DNA of 6,807 nt from Syntrophomonadaceae bacterium (lineage in GTDB: Bacteria; Bacillota; Dethiobacteria; DTU022): positions 1 to 6,807 of the forward strand of contig SKPU01000048.1 in NCBI GenBank assembly GCA_007119335.1, written 5' to 3'. The notes under the pieces were generated by a model. The model ran no database searches. It was given only the letters and a program-made list of their open reading frames with translations, and had not been told where the DNA came from. Each line of letters begins with the position of its first letter. The stretch's first letter is position 1. Below are positions 1-5,941 of this stretch, one piece after another. Made by a program: the position numbers and the translations under genes.

Positions 1-1263
1 AAAGTTTTTTTCCCACCCGAACTGGTTATGGAACAAGTGGCCAAAGCGCCTGCTGAGTTCACGCTCCATGCCCGAAATCCGAAGAATAGTGTAGTTGTCG
101 GTGGGAATAATACAGTTCACGCACCCGGTTATGGTGCTCCTTACGTAATGGACTATGTCCAGGCTGAAAGAAGAAATGCAAATTATAAAGACTATATAGC
201 TTTTACCAAGCTTTGCGGGAACAGCGAAAACATTGATGTTGTAGGCGGTGTAGTAGTAGAACCGAATGATATTGATGATCATCTGAGACATGCTAAGATG
301 TTTCAGGCAGCTGTTAAGCATACCGATAAATGCCTGATGGGCAGTGCTATGGGTGCCAAAAAAGCCCAGGAATCTTTGGAAATGGCCGGAATAATTTTTG
401 GTGGAGTTGACAGAGTCAGAGAGAATCCCGCTCTGATTTCCTTGATTAACACTAACAGTCCGCTGCAGTTTGATCCACGAATGCTGGATGCCCTGATGGT
501 ATATGCCCGCAATAATCAGCCGGTGCTTATATCTGCCCTGGCGATGACCGGAACAACCTCCGCAGTTACACTAGCTGGATCTCTTGTTCAGCAGTGTGCT
601 GAGGTGTTATCCGGTATTGTTTTGGCTCAGCTAATTAATCCCGGTACTCCGGTAGTTTTCGGTTCAGCTTCAAGTATTGTGGACTTACGAACCGGTAACC
701 TTGCTATCGGCAGCCCGGAATCTGTAAAAATGTTTTCTGTAATTGCTCAGTTAGCCCGTTTCTACGGTATACCCTCCCGGGGTGGCGGTTCACTGACCGA
801 TGCCCTTATTCCGGATGCTCAGAGCGGGTTAGAATCTATGATGGTCTTAAATACCTGTGTCCTGAGCGGAATAAACTTTATGCTTCATTCTGCCGGGTTA
901 CAAGAAAACTATATGACCATGTCTTATGAAAAATTCGTTATCGACGATGAAATGCTCGGTATGGCGAAATCTTATGGCAAACGCTTCCCGGTTAATGAGG
1001 ATACGCTTGCTGTTGACACAATTACCGGGGTCGGCAGTGGTGGTAATTATATCTCCGATGAACATACTTTCAAACACATGAAAGAAATGCGCATCCCTAT
1101 TGTGAGCGCCAGGGAAAATTATGCGGGCACCGCAGAATTTGTAGACATTGCCCAGCGGGCCCATGATTACTGTACAGCAGTACTGCAGGATTACCAAAAC
1201 CCACCGCTGGATGAAAAAATTGAAGACGAACTGGACAAGTACATTGAAAATATTGTTGAGTAA
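1..1263 (+). CDS. MttB-superfamily (trimethylamine methyltransferase-like) corrinoid methyltransferase, 5'-truncated, non-pyrrolysine type
   Basis: The frame is open from base 1, so the gene starts upstream; 420 codons are visible against roughly 470-495 in the family. The sequence resembles the MttB/COG5598 superfamily: EFTLHARNP near the N-terminus, glycine-rich GGGSLTDALIPDAQSG (residues 252-267 counted from the ATG at 28), and SYEKFVIDDEMLGM further on. Family members are cytoplasmic TIM-barrel enzymes that move a methyl group from a quaternary or tertiary amine to a cognate corrinoid protein. True trimethylamine enzymes carry pyrrolysine encoded by in-frame TAG. No TAG occurs in the visible frame and the gene ends in TAA, so this is probably a Pyl-free member such as those acting on glycine betaine, proline betaine or carnitine. 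The substrate cannot be assigned. No corrinoid protein lies downstream; any partner gene would be upstream of the window. A hairpin terminator follows at 1324-1359. Confidence 0.9.
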   Translation, partial: KVFFPPELVMEQVAKAPAEFTLHARNPKNSVVVGGNNTVHAPGYGAPYVMDYVQAERRNANYKDYIAFTKLCGNSENIDVVGGVVVEPNDIDDHLRHAKMFQAAVKHTDKCLMGSAMGAKKAQESLEMAGIIFGGVDRVRENPALISLINTNSPLQFDPRMLDALMVYARNNQPVLISALAMTGTTSAVTLAGSLVQQCAEVLSGIVLAQLINPGTPVVFGSASSIVDLRTGNLAIGSPESVKMFSVIAQLARFYGIPSRGGGSLTDALIPDAQSGLESMMVLNTCVLSGINFMLHSAGLQENYMTMSYEKFVIDDEMLGMAKSYGKRFPVNEDTLAVDTITGVGSGGNYISDEHTFKHMKEMRIPIVSARENYAGTAEFVDIAQRAHDYCTAVLQDYQNPPLDEKIEDELDKYIENIVE

Positions 1264-1295
1264 GCTTAAAAATAGTTGGTAGGTGAGATAAGGAA

Positions 1296-1315
1296 AACCT
1301 GTCCCCTTGTCCCAC
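1296..1315. repeat. Possible remnant of a GGGGACAGGTT-type REP-like intergenic repeat
   Basis: The minus strand here reads GTGGGACAAGGGGACAGGTT. From memory, short elements with a GGGGACAGGTT / GGGACA core are scattered between genes in many anaerobic Firmicutes and other bacteria, often as REP-like palindromes linked to Y1 transposases. Only this one copy is visible and no transposase is present, so the assignment rests on motif resemblance alone. Confidence 0.25.
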
Positions 1316-1323
1316 TTATATAT

Positions 1324-1359
1324 CGGTTGTCCTTAAACTAAAAAGGGCAACCGTTTTTT
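1324..1359 (+). terminator. Rho-independent terminator after the MttB-like gene, possibly an attenuator for the next gene
   Basis: CGGTTGTCC (1324-1332) pairs with GGGCAACCG (1345-1353) over nine pairs with one G-T wobble, with a 12-base loop, and is followed directly by TTTTTT (1354-1359). This is a classic intrinsic terminator on the plus strand, 60 bases after the MttB-like stop codon. The ribosome-binding site of the next gene begins only about six bases after the T-run, so that gene's transcript must pass through this hairpin. Confidence 0.8.
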
Positions 1360-1378
1360 CACCGAAGGGAGAATATCT

Positions 1379-2017
1379 TTGTCTAGAAGCGAGAAATGTT
1401 CATTATGCTCAGCGCCTACAGAATTTTTTTATCTTTTCAGGGAGAAGCGCTATTACCAGTGCAGTAACTGTCAATCTATAATGATGGATCCGGACATGCA
1501 CCTTTCGCCGGAAGATGAAAAAAAACGTTATGAACAACACAACAATGATGTTAATGATCCTGGTTATCAGCGTTTTGTGCAGCCTCTGGTAGATAAGGTT
1601 CAAGAAACTTATAGTCCTCAAGCTAGTGGGCTTGATTACGGAGCCGGCGAAGGACCGGTTGCAACAAAACTACTCAGCGAACAGGGTTATTTTCTTGAAC
1701 TATACGATCCTTATTTTTGGCACAATCAGGCAGCTTTGACAAAAAAATATGATTTTATAGTCTGCTGTGAAGTGGTCGAACATTTTAGCATGCCATTTAA
1801 AGAGTTTAAGTTGTTAAACTCACTTTTAAAGCCAAATGGATCAATATACTGCATGACTGAAATGTATGATGATTATATTGATTTTGGTCAATGGTATTAT
1901 GTTAAAGATCCTACTCATGTATTCTTATACCACCCTAAAGCCCTGGAATGGATTAAGGAAAACTTTAAATTTACTTACCTTTCGAGGGAAGGCCGATTAA
2001 TTCATCTAAAAAAATAA
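1379..2017 (+). CDS. Class I SAM-dependent methyltransferase with N-terminal zinc-ribbon-like knuckle (Methyltransf_23-like)
   Basis: A 212-residue cytoplasmic protein. Start is TTG, supported by AAGGGAG seven bases upstream (1365-1371). The N-terminus has CxxC pairs at Cys7/Cys10 and Cys28/Cys31, typical of a small zinc knuckle. A Rossmann methyltransferase core follows: the SAM-binding glycine motif LDYGAGEG at residues 85-92, an acidic residue after strand 2 (YDP, about 110), and the post-motif CCEVVEHF at 129-136. The DPTHVFLYHPKALEWI segment (177-192) resembles the C-terminal part of Methyltransf_23 proteins. Proteins of this build methylate diverse small molecules, sugars or lipids; the substrate is unknown. 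It follows a terminator hairpin with almost no spacing, so expression may depend on read-through or attenuation. Family assignment is good, specific function none. Confidence 0.85.
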   Translation: MSRSEKCSLCSAPTEFFYLFREKRYYQCSNCQSIMMDPDMHLSPEDEKKRYEQHNNDVNDPGYQRFVQPLVDKVQETYSPQASGLDYGAGEGPVATKLLSEQGYFLELYDPYFWHNQAALTKKYDFIVCCEVVEHFSMPFKEFKLLNSLLKPNGSIYCMTEMYDDYIDFGQWYYVKDPTHVFLYHPKALEWIKENFKFTYLSREGRLIHLKK

Positions 2018-2414
2018 GTAAAAACATTTTCCGAGCCTAAAAAGATTAAAAACTGCTTGAGGTTTTATCAGCCAGTCGTCATAAGTTTCTATCTAATAGG
2101 GCCGCGGTTTTGCCATAGTTACAGAAGAACTGCGGGTTTCAGATGAAAGTCTAAACCAGGAACTGCAAAAGTTCAATTTCAAGAGTGATTAAAGCCTCAT
2201 AACCGGAATGAGATGAAATATTTCCTGTCCTTTTTCTTCTAACTGGTTGTTTATTCCCGTGATTTTAAAATTTATCACTCTTGGCTTTTGTGATTAGATA
2301 ATGTATGTTCTTTTCTTAGCTAAACTATTTCTGACCAGTTTTGCTATCATCAGAATGATTATAGATATTGATTATAATTTGACATCTAGAATGGAATTAA
2401 TGGGGGAGGCGCGC
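2018..2414. other. Gene-poor intergenic region
   Basis: No convincing gene is seen in these roughly 400 bases. A short open stretch at 2100-2192 is preceded directly by an in-frame TAG, lacks a normal start, and encodes a coding-like peptide ending FKSD; it may be a gene remnant. A TATAAT at 2373-2378 could be the -10 element for the signalling gene at 2415, but no good -35 sits upstream. No intrinsic terminator for the preceding methyltransferase gene is evident. Confidence 0.5.
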
Positions 2415-3836
2415 ATGACCCTTTTAAGTGTGATTATAGTAGAAGATTCTGAAGATGCTTTGCTGTTATTGTTGCGGTCATTGAAAAAGGGTGGGTATGA
2501 GTCGATTTATACCCGAGTTGAAACCAGGGAAGGCTTGCATGATGCTTTGCTGGATCCGAGATGGCAAATTATCATATCAGACCATGCGGTGCCTAATTTC
2601 AGCGCGCCTGAAGCCTTAGAAGTGCTAAAAGAAAGCGGTCGTGATCTGCCTTATTTTATAGTTTCAGGAACTATTGGGGAAGAGGTTGCAGTTACAGCTA
2701 TGAGAGCAGGAGCCCATGATTATATCATGAACGATAATCTTACCCGGCTTGCTCCGGCTGTTGAGCGTGAGCTGTGTGAAGCTGCAATACGTGAACAGCA
2801 CAAGCGCGTTCAGCAACAGCTTGAATTTCTAAGCCTGCATGATCAACTGACCGGCCTTTATAACCGGGTTTACTTTGAAAATGAGATTAAAAGATTAGAG
2901 GGTGGTCACGCAAATCCGGTGATTATTCTTTCTGCCGATCTAGATGGTCTGAAACTGATTAATGATACAATGGGGCAAAAGGAAGGAGACCGCATTCTTA
3001 ATATCTGTGCGGATTTGTTGCAAAAGCCTTTATGGAAAGATGATATCCTGGCCAGGGTGGGCGGAGATGAGTTTGTGGCTATTATGCCTCGAGCTGTTGG
3101 TCGTTCAGGTGAAGAAGTAATGAGCGCTATACTGGCTGAAGTAGATAACTACAACTGTAATAATGACAATATACCAATCAGTATATCGCTAGGTTACTCG
3201 GTAAGTGATGATTCGTCAGATGATCTGGAAGAGGTTTTGAAAAAAACAAACAATAATATGCTTTTGGATAAACAAAAGCGTAGTGAAAGCGCACGAAACC
3301 AGGTAGTTAGAGCTTTAATGGCAGCTTTATCTGAGCGTGATTATATCTCCAGCGGACATGCTGACAGGCTTGAAGAGCTTTGTGTGATGATGGGGAAAAA
3401 GGTTGGATTGGATCAGCACCGTATCACGGATCTATCCTTGGTTGCCCAGGTTCATGACCTTGGCAAAGTCGGTATCCCCGACTACATACTATTTAAAAAG
3501 GGTGGATTGACGGATCAAGAATGGCAGATCATGCGTCAACATCCTGAAAAGGGTTATCGTATTGCCCAGGCATCACCGGATCTTGCCCATGTTGCTAATT
3601 TGATCCTGCGGCACCATGAAAAATGGGATGGTACCGTTTATCCTCTGGGATTAAAAGGCAGTGACATCCCATTGGAGTGCCGGATATTATCTATCATAGA
3701 TTCTTACGATCCTATGACTAACGATCGTCCGTACCGTATGGTGAAGACTAAAGAAGAAGCTCTCGAAGAGCTGAAAAATTGTGCTGGGTCTCAATTCGAT
3801 CCTGAACTGGTTGAAGTATTTTTAGAAATTGTTTGA
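2415..3836 (+). CDS. Response regulator: receiver (REC) - GGDEF - HD-GYP protein, cyclic-di-GMP signalling
   Basis: The ATG at 2415 is preferred over upstream in-frame starts because GGGGAGG lies just before it and the receiver begins at once; this gives 473 residues. Domains in order: receiver (about 3-120) with acidic pair E10-D11, phospho-acceptor D56 in IISDHAVP, S84 in VSGT; a short helical linker; GGDEF domain (about 135-290) with metal Asp in SADLDGLK and an intact GGDEF at 216-220; HD-GYP domain (about 300-473) with HDLGK at 347-351, HHE at 400-402 and the DRPYR tail. GGDEF domains make c-di-GMP and HD-GYP domains degrade it, so the protein may do either or both when phosphorylated. 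Oddities: the receiver's conserved Lys is Asn106, the RxxD inhibitory site reads WKDD (207-210), and the GYP signature is VYP (Val408). The partner kinase is not in the window. The sequence ends without an obvious terminator. Confidence 0.93.
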   Translation: MTLLSVIIVEDSEDALLLLLRSLKKGGYESIYTRVETREGLHDALLDPRWQIIISDHAVPNFSAPEALEVLKESGRDLPYFIVSGTIGEEVAVTAMRAGAHDYIMNDNLTRLAPAVERELCEAAIREQHKRVQQQLEFLSLHDQLTGLYNRVYFENEIKRLEGGHANPVIILSADLDGLKLINDTMGQKEGDRILNICADLLQKPLWKDDILARVGGDEFVAIMPRAVGRSGEEVMSAILAEVDNYNCNNDNIPISISLGYSVSDDSSDDLEEVLKKTNNNMLLDKQKRSESARNQVVRALMAALSERDYISSGHADRLEELCVMMGKKVGLDQHRITDLSLVAQVHDLGKVGIPDYILFKKGGLTDQEWQIMRQHPEKGYRIAQASPDLAHVANLILRHHEKWDGTVYPLGLKGSDIPLECRILSIIDSYDPMTNDRPYRMVKTKEEALEELKNCAGSQFDPELVEVFLEIV

Positions 3837-3857
3837 TCAAAATTTTTACTCTCCAAC

Positions 3858-3886
3858 TTGCCTGTTTGATTGAAAAGAACTATAAT
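3858..3886 (+). promoter_or_regulatory. Sigma-70-type promoter for selC
   Basis: TTGCCT (3858-3863) and a perfect TATAAT (3881-3886) are separated by 17 bases. Transcription would start near 3893, about 50 bases before the mature tRNA 5' end. The spacing and near-consensus boxes directly upstream of a lone tRNA gene make this a good candidate. Confidence 0.7.
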
Positions 3887-3943
3887 ATTGGATGAGCGTT
3901 TAAAGCAAGATAAACTGCAGCCTTCAGTTTTATTTAATTATAA

Positions 3944-4037
3944 GGGAGTAGTTAGCGGCCTGGTGGCGCTCCTGGACTTCAAATCCAGTGGCAGGGCAGC
4001 CCCCTGCGGTGGGTTCGATTCCCATCTACTCCCGCCA
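3944..4037 (+). tRNA. selC: tRNA-Sec (UCA anticodon), selenocysteine tRNA
   Basis: This 94-base tRNA shows the features peculiar to bacterial tRNA-Sec. The acceptor stem has eight pairs, GGGAGTAG (3944-3951) with CTACTCCC (4026-4033), followed by discriminator G and an encoded CCA (4035-4037). The anticodon arm is CTGGA (3972-3976) / TCCAG (3984-3988) with loop CTTCAAA, anticodon TCA at 3979-3981, which reads UGA. A long variable arm pairs GCAGGG (3991-3996) with CCCTGC (4002-4007). The T arm is GTGGG-TTCGATT-CCCAT (4009-4025). It is charged with Ser and converted to Sec by SelA with SelD-made selenophosphate, then delivered by SelB; none of those genes is in the window. It is needed to translate the UGA-containing gene at 5942. 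Confidence 0.97.
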
Positions 4038-4098
4038 TTTCTGTGTATTTATTATTCGAGACTAAGTGCTTTTTTATTCTTTGACGTGCTTGTTGGCT

Positions 4099-4674
4099 TC
4101 ACTCCACATCAAAAATCCATATGGAATTCCTAATAGCATAAAAAATACTAATGCTCAGCAGCATATTGATTAAAATTTCTCCAATTGCAATGTCTGTATT
4201 GCCAAAGATATTTATTAATGAGAGCAGTATTGACATAATAAGACCTGTTGGTAACCCCCAGCCCAGAATACCGTATCTTAAGACAAAATATTTCATTCCT
4301 TTTTCCTTGATCTCTTTCCAGGTTTCTTCCGTTTTGACGGGGGTTCCTGTTTTTTCGGGATATGTTGCCAGGTAGATGAGTTTATCAGTGGAGAACATAT
4401 AAAATAGTGCAAGCCAGACTTTAGGGCCTGTTAACTTACTGCCGCAAAGCAAGCGGGCTTTTTCCTTCGGAGACAAATCTAATTCAATTGTTTTACTTTT
4501 AGCCCGGTCAAGTTGTAAATGAACTTTTTGTTTTCCAGGAGCTACTAAAATGGACTTTTCTTCACCATCGGCAATTTTTTCTTTATGCTCGTTGTTGACA
4601 AAAATATCGTAGTATCTAGCGTTGTTTGCAAATTGCGAGGTCCTGATGATAGTTATTTCCGCTGTTTCGTTCAT
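4099..4674 (-). CDS. Unrecognised membrane protein with two C-terminal helices and a PEGA-like N-terminal domain
   Basis: A 191-residue protein, ATG at 4672-4674, with a weak AAGGG-like ribosome site upstream. Residues about 5-78 look like a small beta-rich domain: a YDIFVNNE...IADGEEKSILVAPGKQKVHLQLD pattern, split here as YDIFVNNE (22-29) and APGKQKVHLQLD (45-56), resembles PEGA-type domains in which a short beta-turn is followed by a polar PG-containing strand. Residues about 134-158 and 162-185 are hydrophobic and probably form two membrane helices; there is no signal peptide. The helical linker at 112-128 is charged. It is transcribed toward selC and away from the DUF6125 gene, so it is a single-gene unit. 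A candidate promoter for it lies around 4755-4780 on the minus strand. No function can be assigned. Confidence 0.75.
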   Translation of the reverse strand: MNETAEITIIRTSQFANNARYYDIFVNNEHKEKIADGEEKSILVAPGKQKVHLQLDRAKSKTIELDLSPKEKARLLCGSKLTGPKVWLALFYMFSTDKLIYLATYPEKTGTPVKTEETWKEIKEKGMKYFVLRYGILGWGLPTGLIMSILLSLINIFGNTDIAIGEILINMLLSISIFYAIRNSIWIFDVE

Positions 4675-4728
4675 TATCTAACCGCCCTTTTTTATCTGGC
4701 CATAGATAGTTTTTTACTTTCACCTAAT

Positions 4729-4757
4729 TTGCTTATTAATTTTAACCTGCTTAATAT
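4729..4757 (+). promoter_or_regulatory. Candidate promoter upstream of the small ORF and DUF6125-like gene
   Basis: TTGCTT (4729-4734), a 17-base spacer and TAATAT (4752-4757) lie in the AT-rich gap between the divergent genes, about 110 bases before the first downstream start. Both boxes are imperfect and AT-rich DNA gives such matches by chance. Confidence 0.35.
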
Positions 4758-4866
4758 AGTATCATGAAATATCCGGCAAAAAATACTTTTCTCGGTTACA
4801 CATATCCTGAAGAAAGTTTGGTTTTGAAAGCTTGTTGTTCTCAGTTTTGATGAAGGATATACAATT

Positions 4867-4941
4867 ATGAGCTTTGCTGACTGGAAGGATTTAGCCGGGA
4901 GATTGCAGAAGATATATAAAAATATTTTGAGGGGTGAATAG
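4867..4941 (+). CDS. Possible 24-residue small protein or leader peptide
   Basis: ATG at 4867 is preceded by AAGGAT (4853-4858) with eight bases between. The frame encodes 24 residues beginning MSFADWKDLAGRL and rich in Lys and Arg toward the end, stopping at TAG 4939-4941. The next gene starts at TTG 4944, two bases after this stop and in a different frame, and that gene's ribosome site GAGGGG (4929-4934) lies inside this ORF. That layout is typical of translational coupling. No family is recognised; it could equally be chance. Confidence 0.35.
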   Translation: MSFADWKDLAGRLQKIYKNILRGE

Positions 4942-4943
4942 GG

Positions 4944-5465
4944 TTGGATGTGAAAAGTTTATCCAGGGACCAGCTCGAGTATATGTTAACGGATTTTGCA
5001 AAAAGATGGCTGGCACATGATGGCCTCTGGTTTCAAAAGGTCGAGCAAACCTATGGAATGGATGAGGCGATCAGGCTGGATGCCGCTGCGTGGGAACAAT
5101 TCACAGTTATTGAAGCAAAGCGAATTATGACTTTTTTGAGTATAGAACCGGGAGGAGGAATTAGCGCTCTTAAAGAGGCCCTGCAGTATAGATTATACAG
5201 CTTAATTAACACCCAGGAAATTATTGAAGAGGACAGAAAAACACTGATATTTCGTATGAAAGAATGTCGTGTTCAGAGTGCCCGTAAGCGCAAGCAATTA
5301 CCCGAATTTCCCTGCCGCCCGGTTGGAATGGTCGAATATGCCCATTTTGCCCGCACCATCGATCCCCGCATAAAAACCAGGTGCCTTTATTGTCCACCGG
5401 ATGAGCATCCACAAGATTGTTATTGTGCCTGGGAGTTTACCCTGGACAGAGAGAAAGATCTATAA
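4944..5465 (+). CDS. DUF6125-like cytoplasmic protein with conserved cysteines, function unknown
   Basis: A 173-residue protein starting at TTG 4944, supported by GAGGGG nine bases upstream; GTG at 4950 is an alternative. It resembles a family of uncharacterised proteins from anaerobes (DUF6125 as I recall it): an N-terminal helical part with RWLAHDGLWFQKVEQTYG (21-38) and AAWEQFTVIEAKRIM (48-62), then a C-terminal part with CRVQSARKRKQLPEFPCRPV (108-127), FARTIDPRIKTRC (135-147) and CPPD (150-153). Six cysteines at 108, 124, 147, 150, 159 and 161 could bind a metal or cluster; this is inference. The build recalls L-2-amino-thiazoline-4-carboxylic acid hydrolase-like proteins, but I cannot confirm kinship. 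There are no signal peptide or membrane segments. It may be coupled to the small ORF upstream. Confidence 0.8.
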   Translation: MDVKSLSRDQLEYMLTDFAKRWLAHDGLWFQKVEQTYGMDEAIRLDAAAWEQFTVIEAKRIMTFLSIEPGGGISALKEALQYRLYSLINTQEIIEEDRKTLIFRMKECRVQSARKRKQLPEFPCRPVGMVEYAHFARTIDPRIKTRCLYCPPDEHPQDCYCAWEFTLDREKDL

Positions 5466-5547
5466 TGGCTGCCTTTACCCAATCCCTGTTTCATTCAATG
5501 AGCAGGGTTGATTAGCTCGAGTAAAGATCAACAGTACATTAAATCAC

Positions 5548-5575
5548 TTGCATGATTATAATATTATGATATAAT
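5548..5575 (+). promoter_or_regulatory. Promoter of the arsR-like / selenoprotein / desulforedoxin cluster with overlapping palindrome
   Basis: TTGCAT (5548-5553) and a perfect TATAAT (5570-5575) are 16 bases apart; a second TATAAT lies at 5557-5562. An imperfect AT-rich inverted repeat centred on G5568 (about 5557-5579, roughly seven of ten position pairs complementary) covers the spacer and -10 box. ArsR-family repressors usually bind such AT-rich dyads over their own promoter, so this is a candidate autoregulatory operator. Confidence 0.6.
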
Positions 5576-5598
5576 AATGTCAGTAGGAGGGAACCTGA

Positions 5599-5880
5599 AT
5601 GGATCTAATAGAAGAAATGAAAATAATCAGGGAAAAAGCAGCTTTGCTGAAAGCACTTTCCAACCCGGTTAGACTATGTATAGTTCGTGAGCTTTTACAG
5701 CGCGAAGAGTGTAATGTTTCTGCCATGCAAAATTGCTTAAAACTATCACAGTCGACGGTGTCACAGCATCTAGGCCGGTTACGGGATATGGGCATAATCA
5801 GCTGTGAGCGAAAAGGAACTGAGGTTCATTACCGGATTGCCAGTGAAGAAGCGGCAGACATCGTAAAGGTTCTTTTCTAA
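5599..5880 (+). CDS. ArsR/SmtB-family winged-helix transcriptional regulator
   Basis: A 93-residue DNA-binding protein, ATG at 5599 with AGGAGGG a few bases upstream. It shows the whole ArsR fold: helix 1-2 with KALSNPVRLCIVRELL (18-33), the recognition helix QSTVSQHLGRLRDMG (51-65) and the beta-wing CERKGTEVHYRI (69-80). Four cysteines are present: 27, 38, 45 and 69. The ELCVCDL arsenite-binding motif is absent; Cys38 and Cys45 flank helix 3, so a thiol-based or different metal sensor is possible, but the inducer is not determined. Such proteins repress their own operon and dissociate on ligand binding or oxidation. The selenoprotein gene follows after 61 bases on the same strand, and a palindrome overlaps its promoter, which suggests it controls the cluster. 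Confidence 0.92.
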   Translation: MDLIEEMKIIREKAALLKALSNPVRLCIVRELLQREECNVSAMQNCLKLSQSTVSQHLGRLRDMGIISCERKGTEVHYRIASEEAADIVKVLF

Positions 5881-5941
5881 GCCTGATTTTGTTATGATCC
5901 AGGCAGAATAATTTGATGGCTAAATGAAGGAGGTGTTTTAA

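Noticed and set aside
2379..2384. TTGACA as a -35 box
   Set aside because: The matching -10 position falls in the ribosome-binding region of the 2415 gene and shows no TATAAT-like sequence.
2301..2414. Longer start for the signalling protein, adding 38 residues
   Set aside because: No ribosome site before 2301, whereas GGGGAGG precedes ATG 2415 and the receiver domain starts there.
3870..4133. Plus-strand open frame of 87 codons
   Set aside because: It runs straight through the selC tRNA, has no ribosome site and no family resemblance; chance frame.
4585..4767. Plus-strand open frame opposite the minus-strand membrane protein
   Set aside because: It is antisense to a longer frame with a clear domain and membrane-helix pattern and has no support of its own.
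5484..5507. Inverted repeat CCCTG...CAGGG after the DUF6125-like gene
   Set aside because: The stem is only five pairs with an internal loop and has no T-run, so it is not called a terminator.
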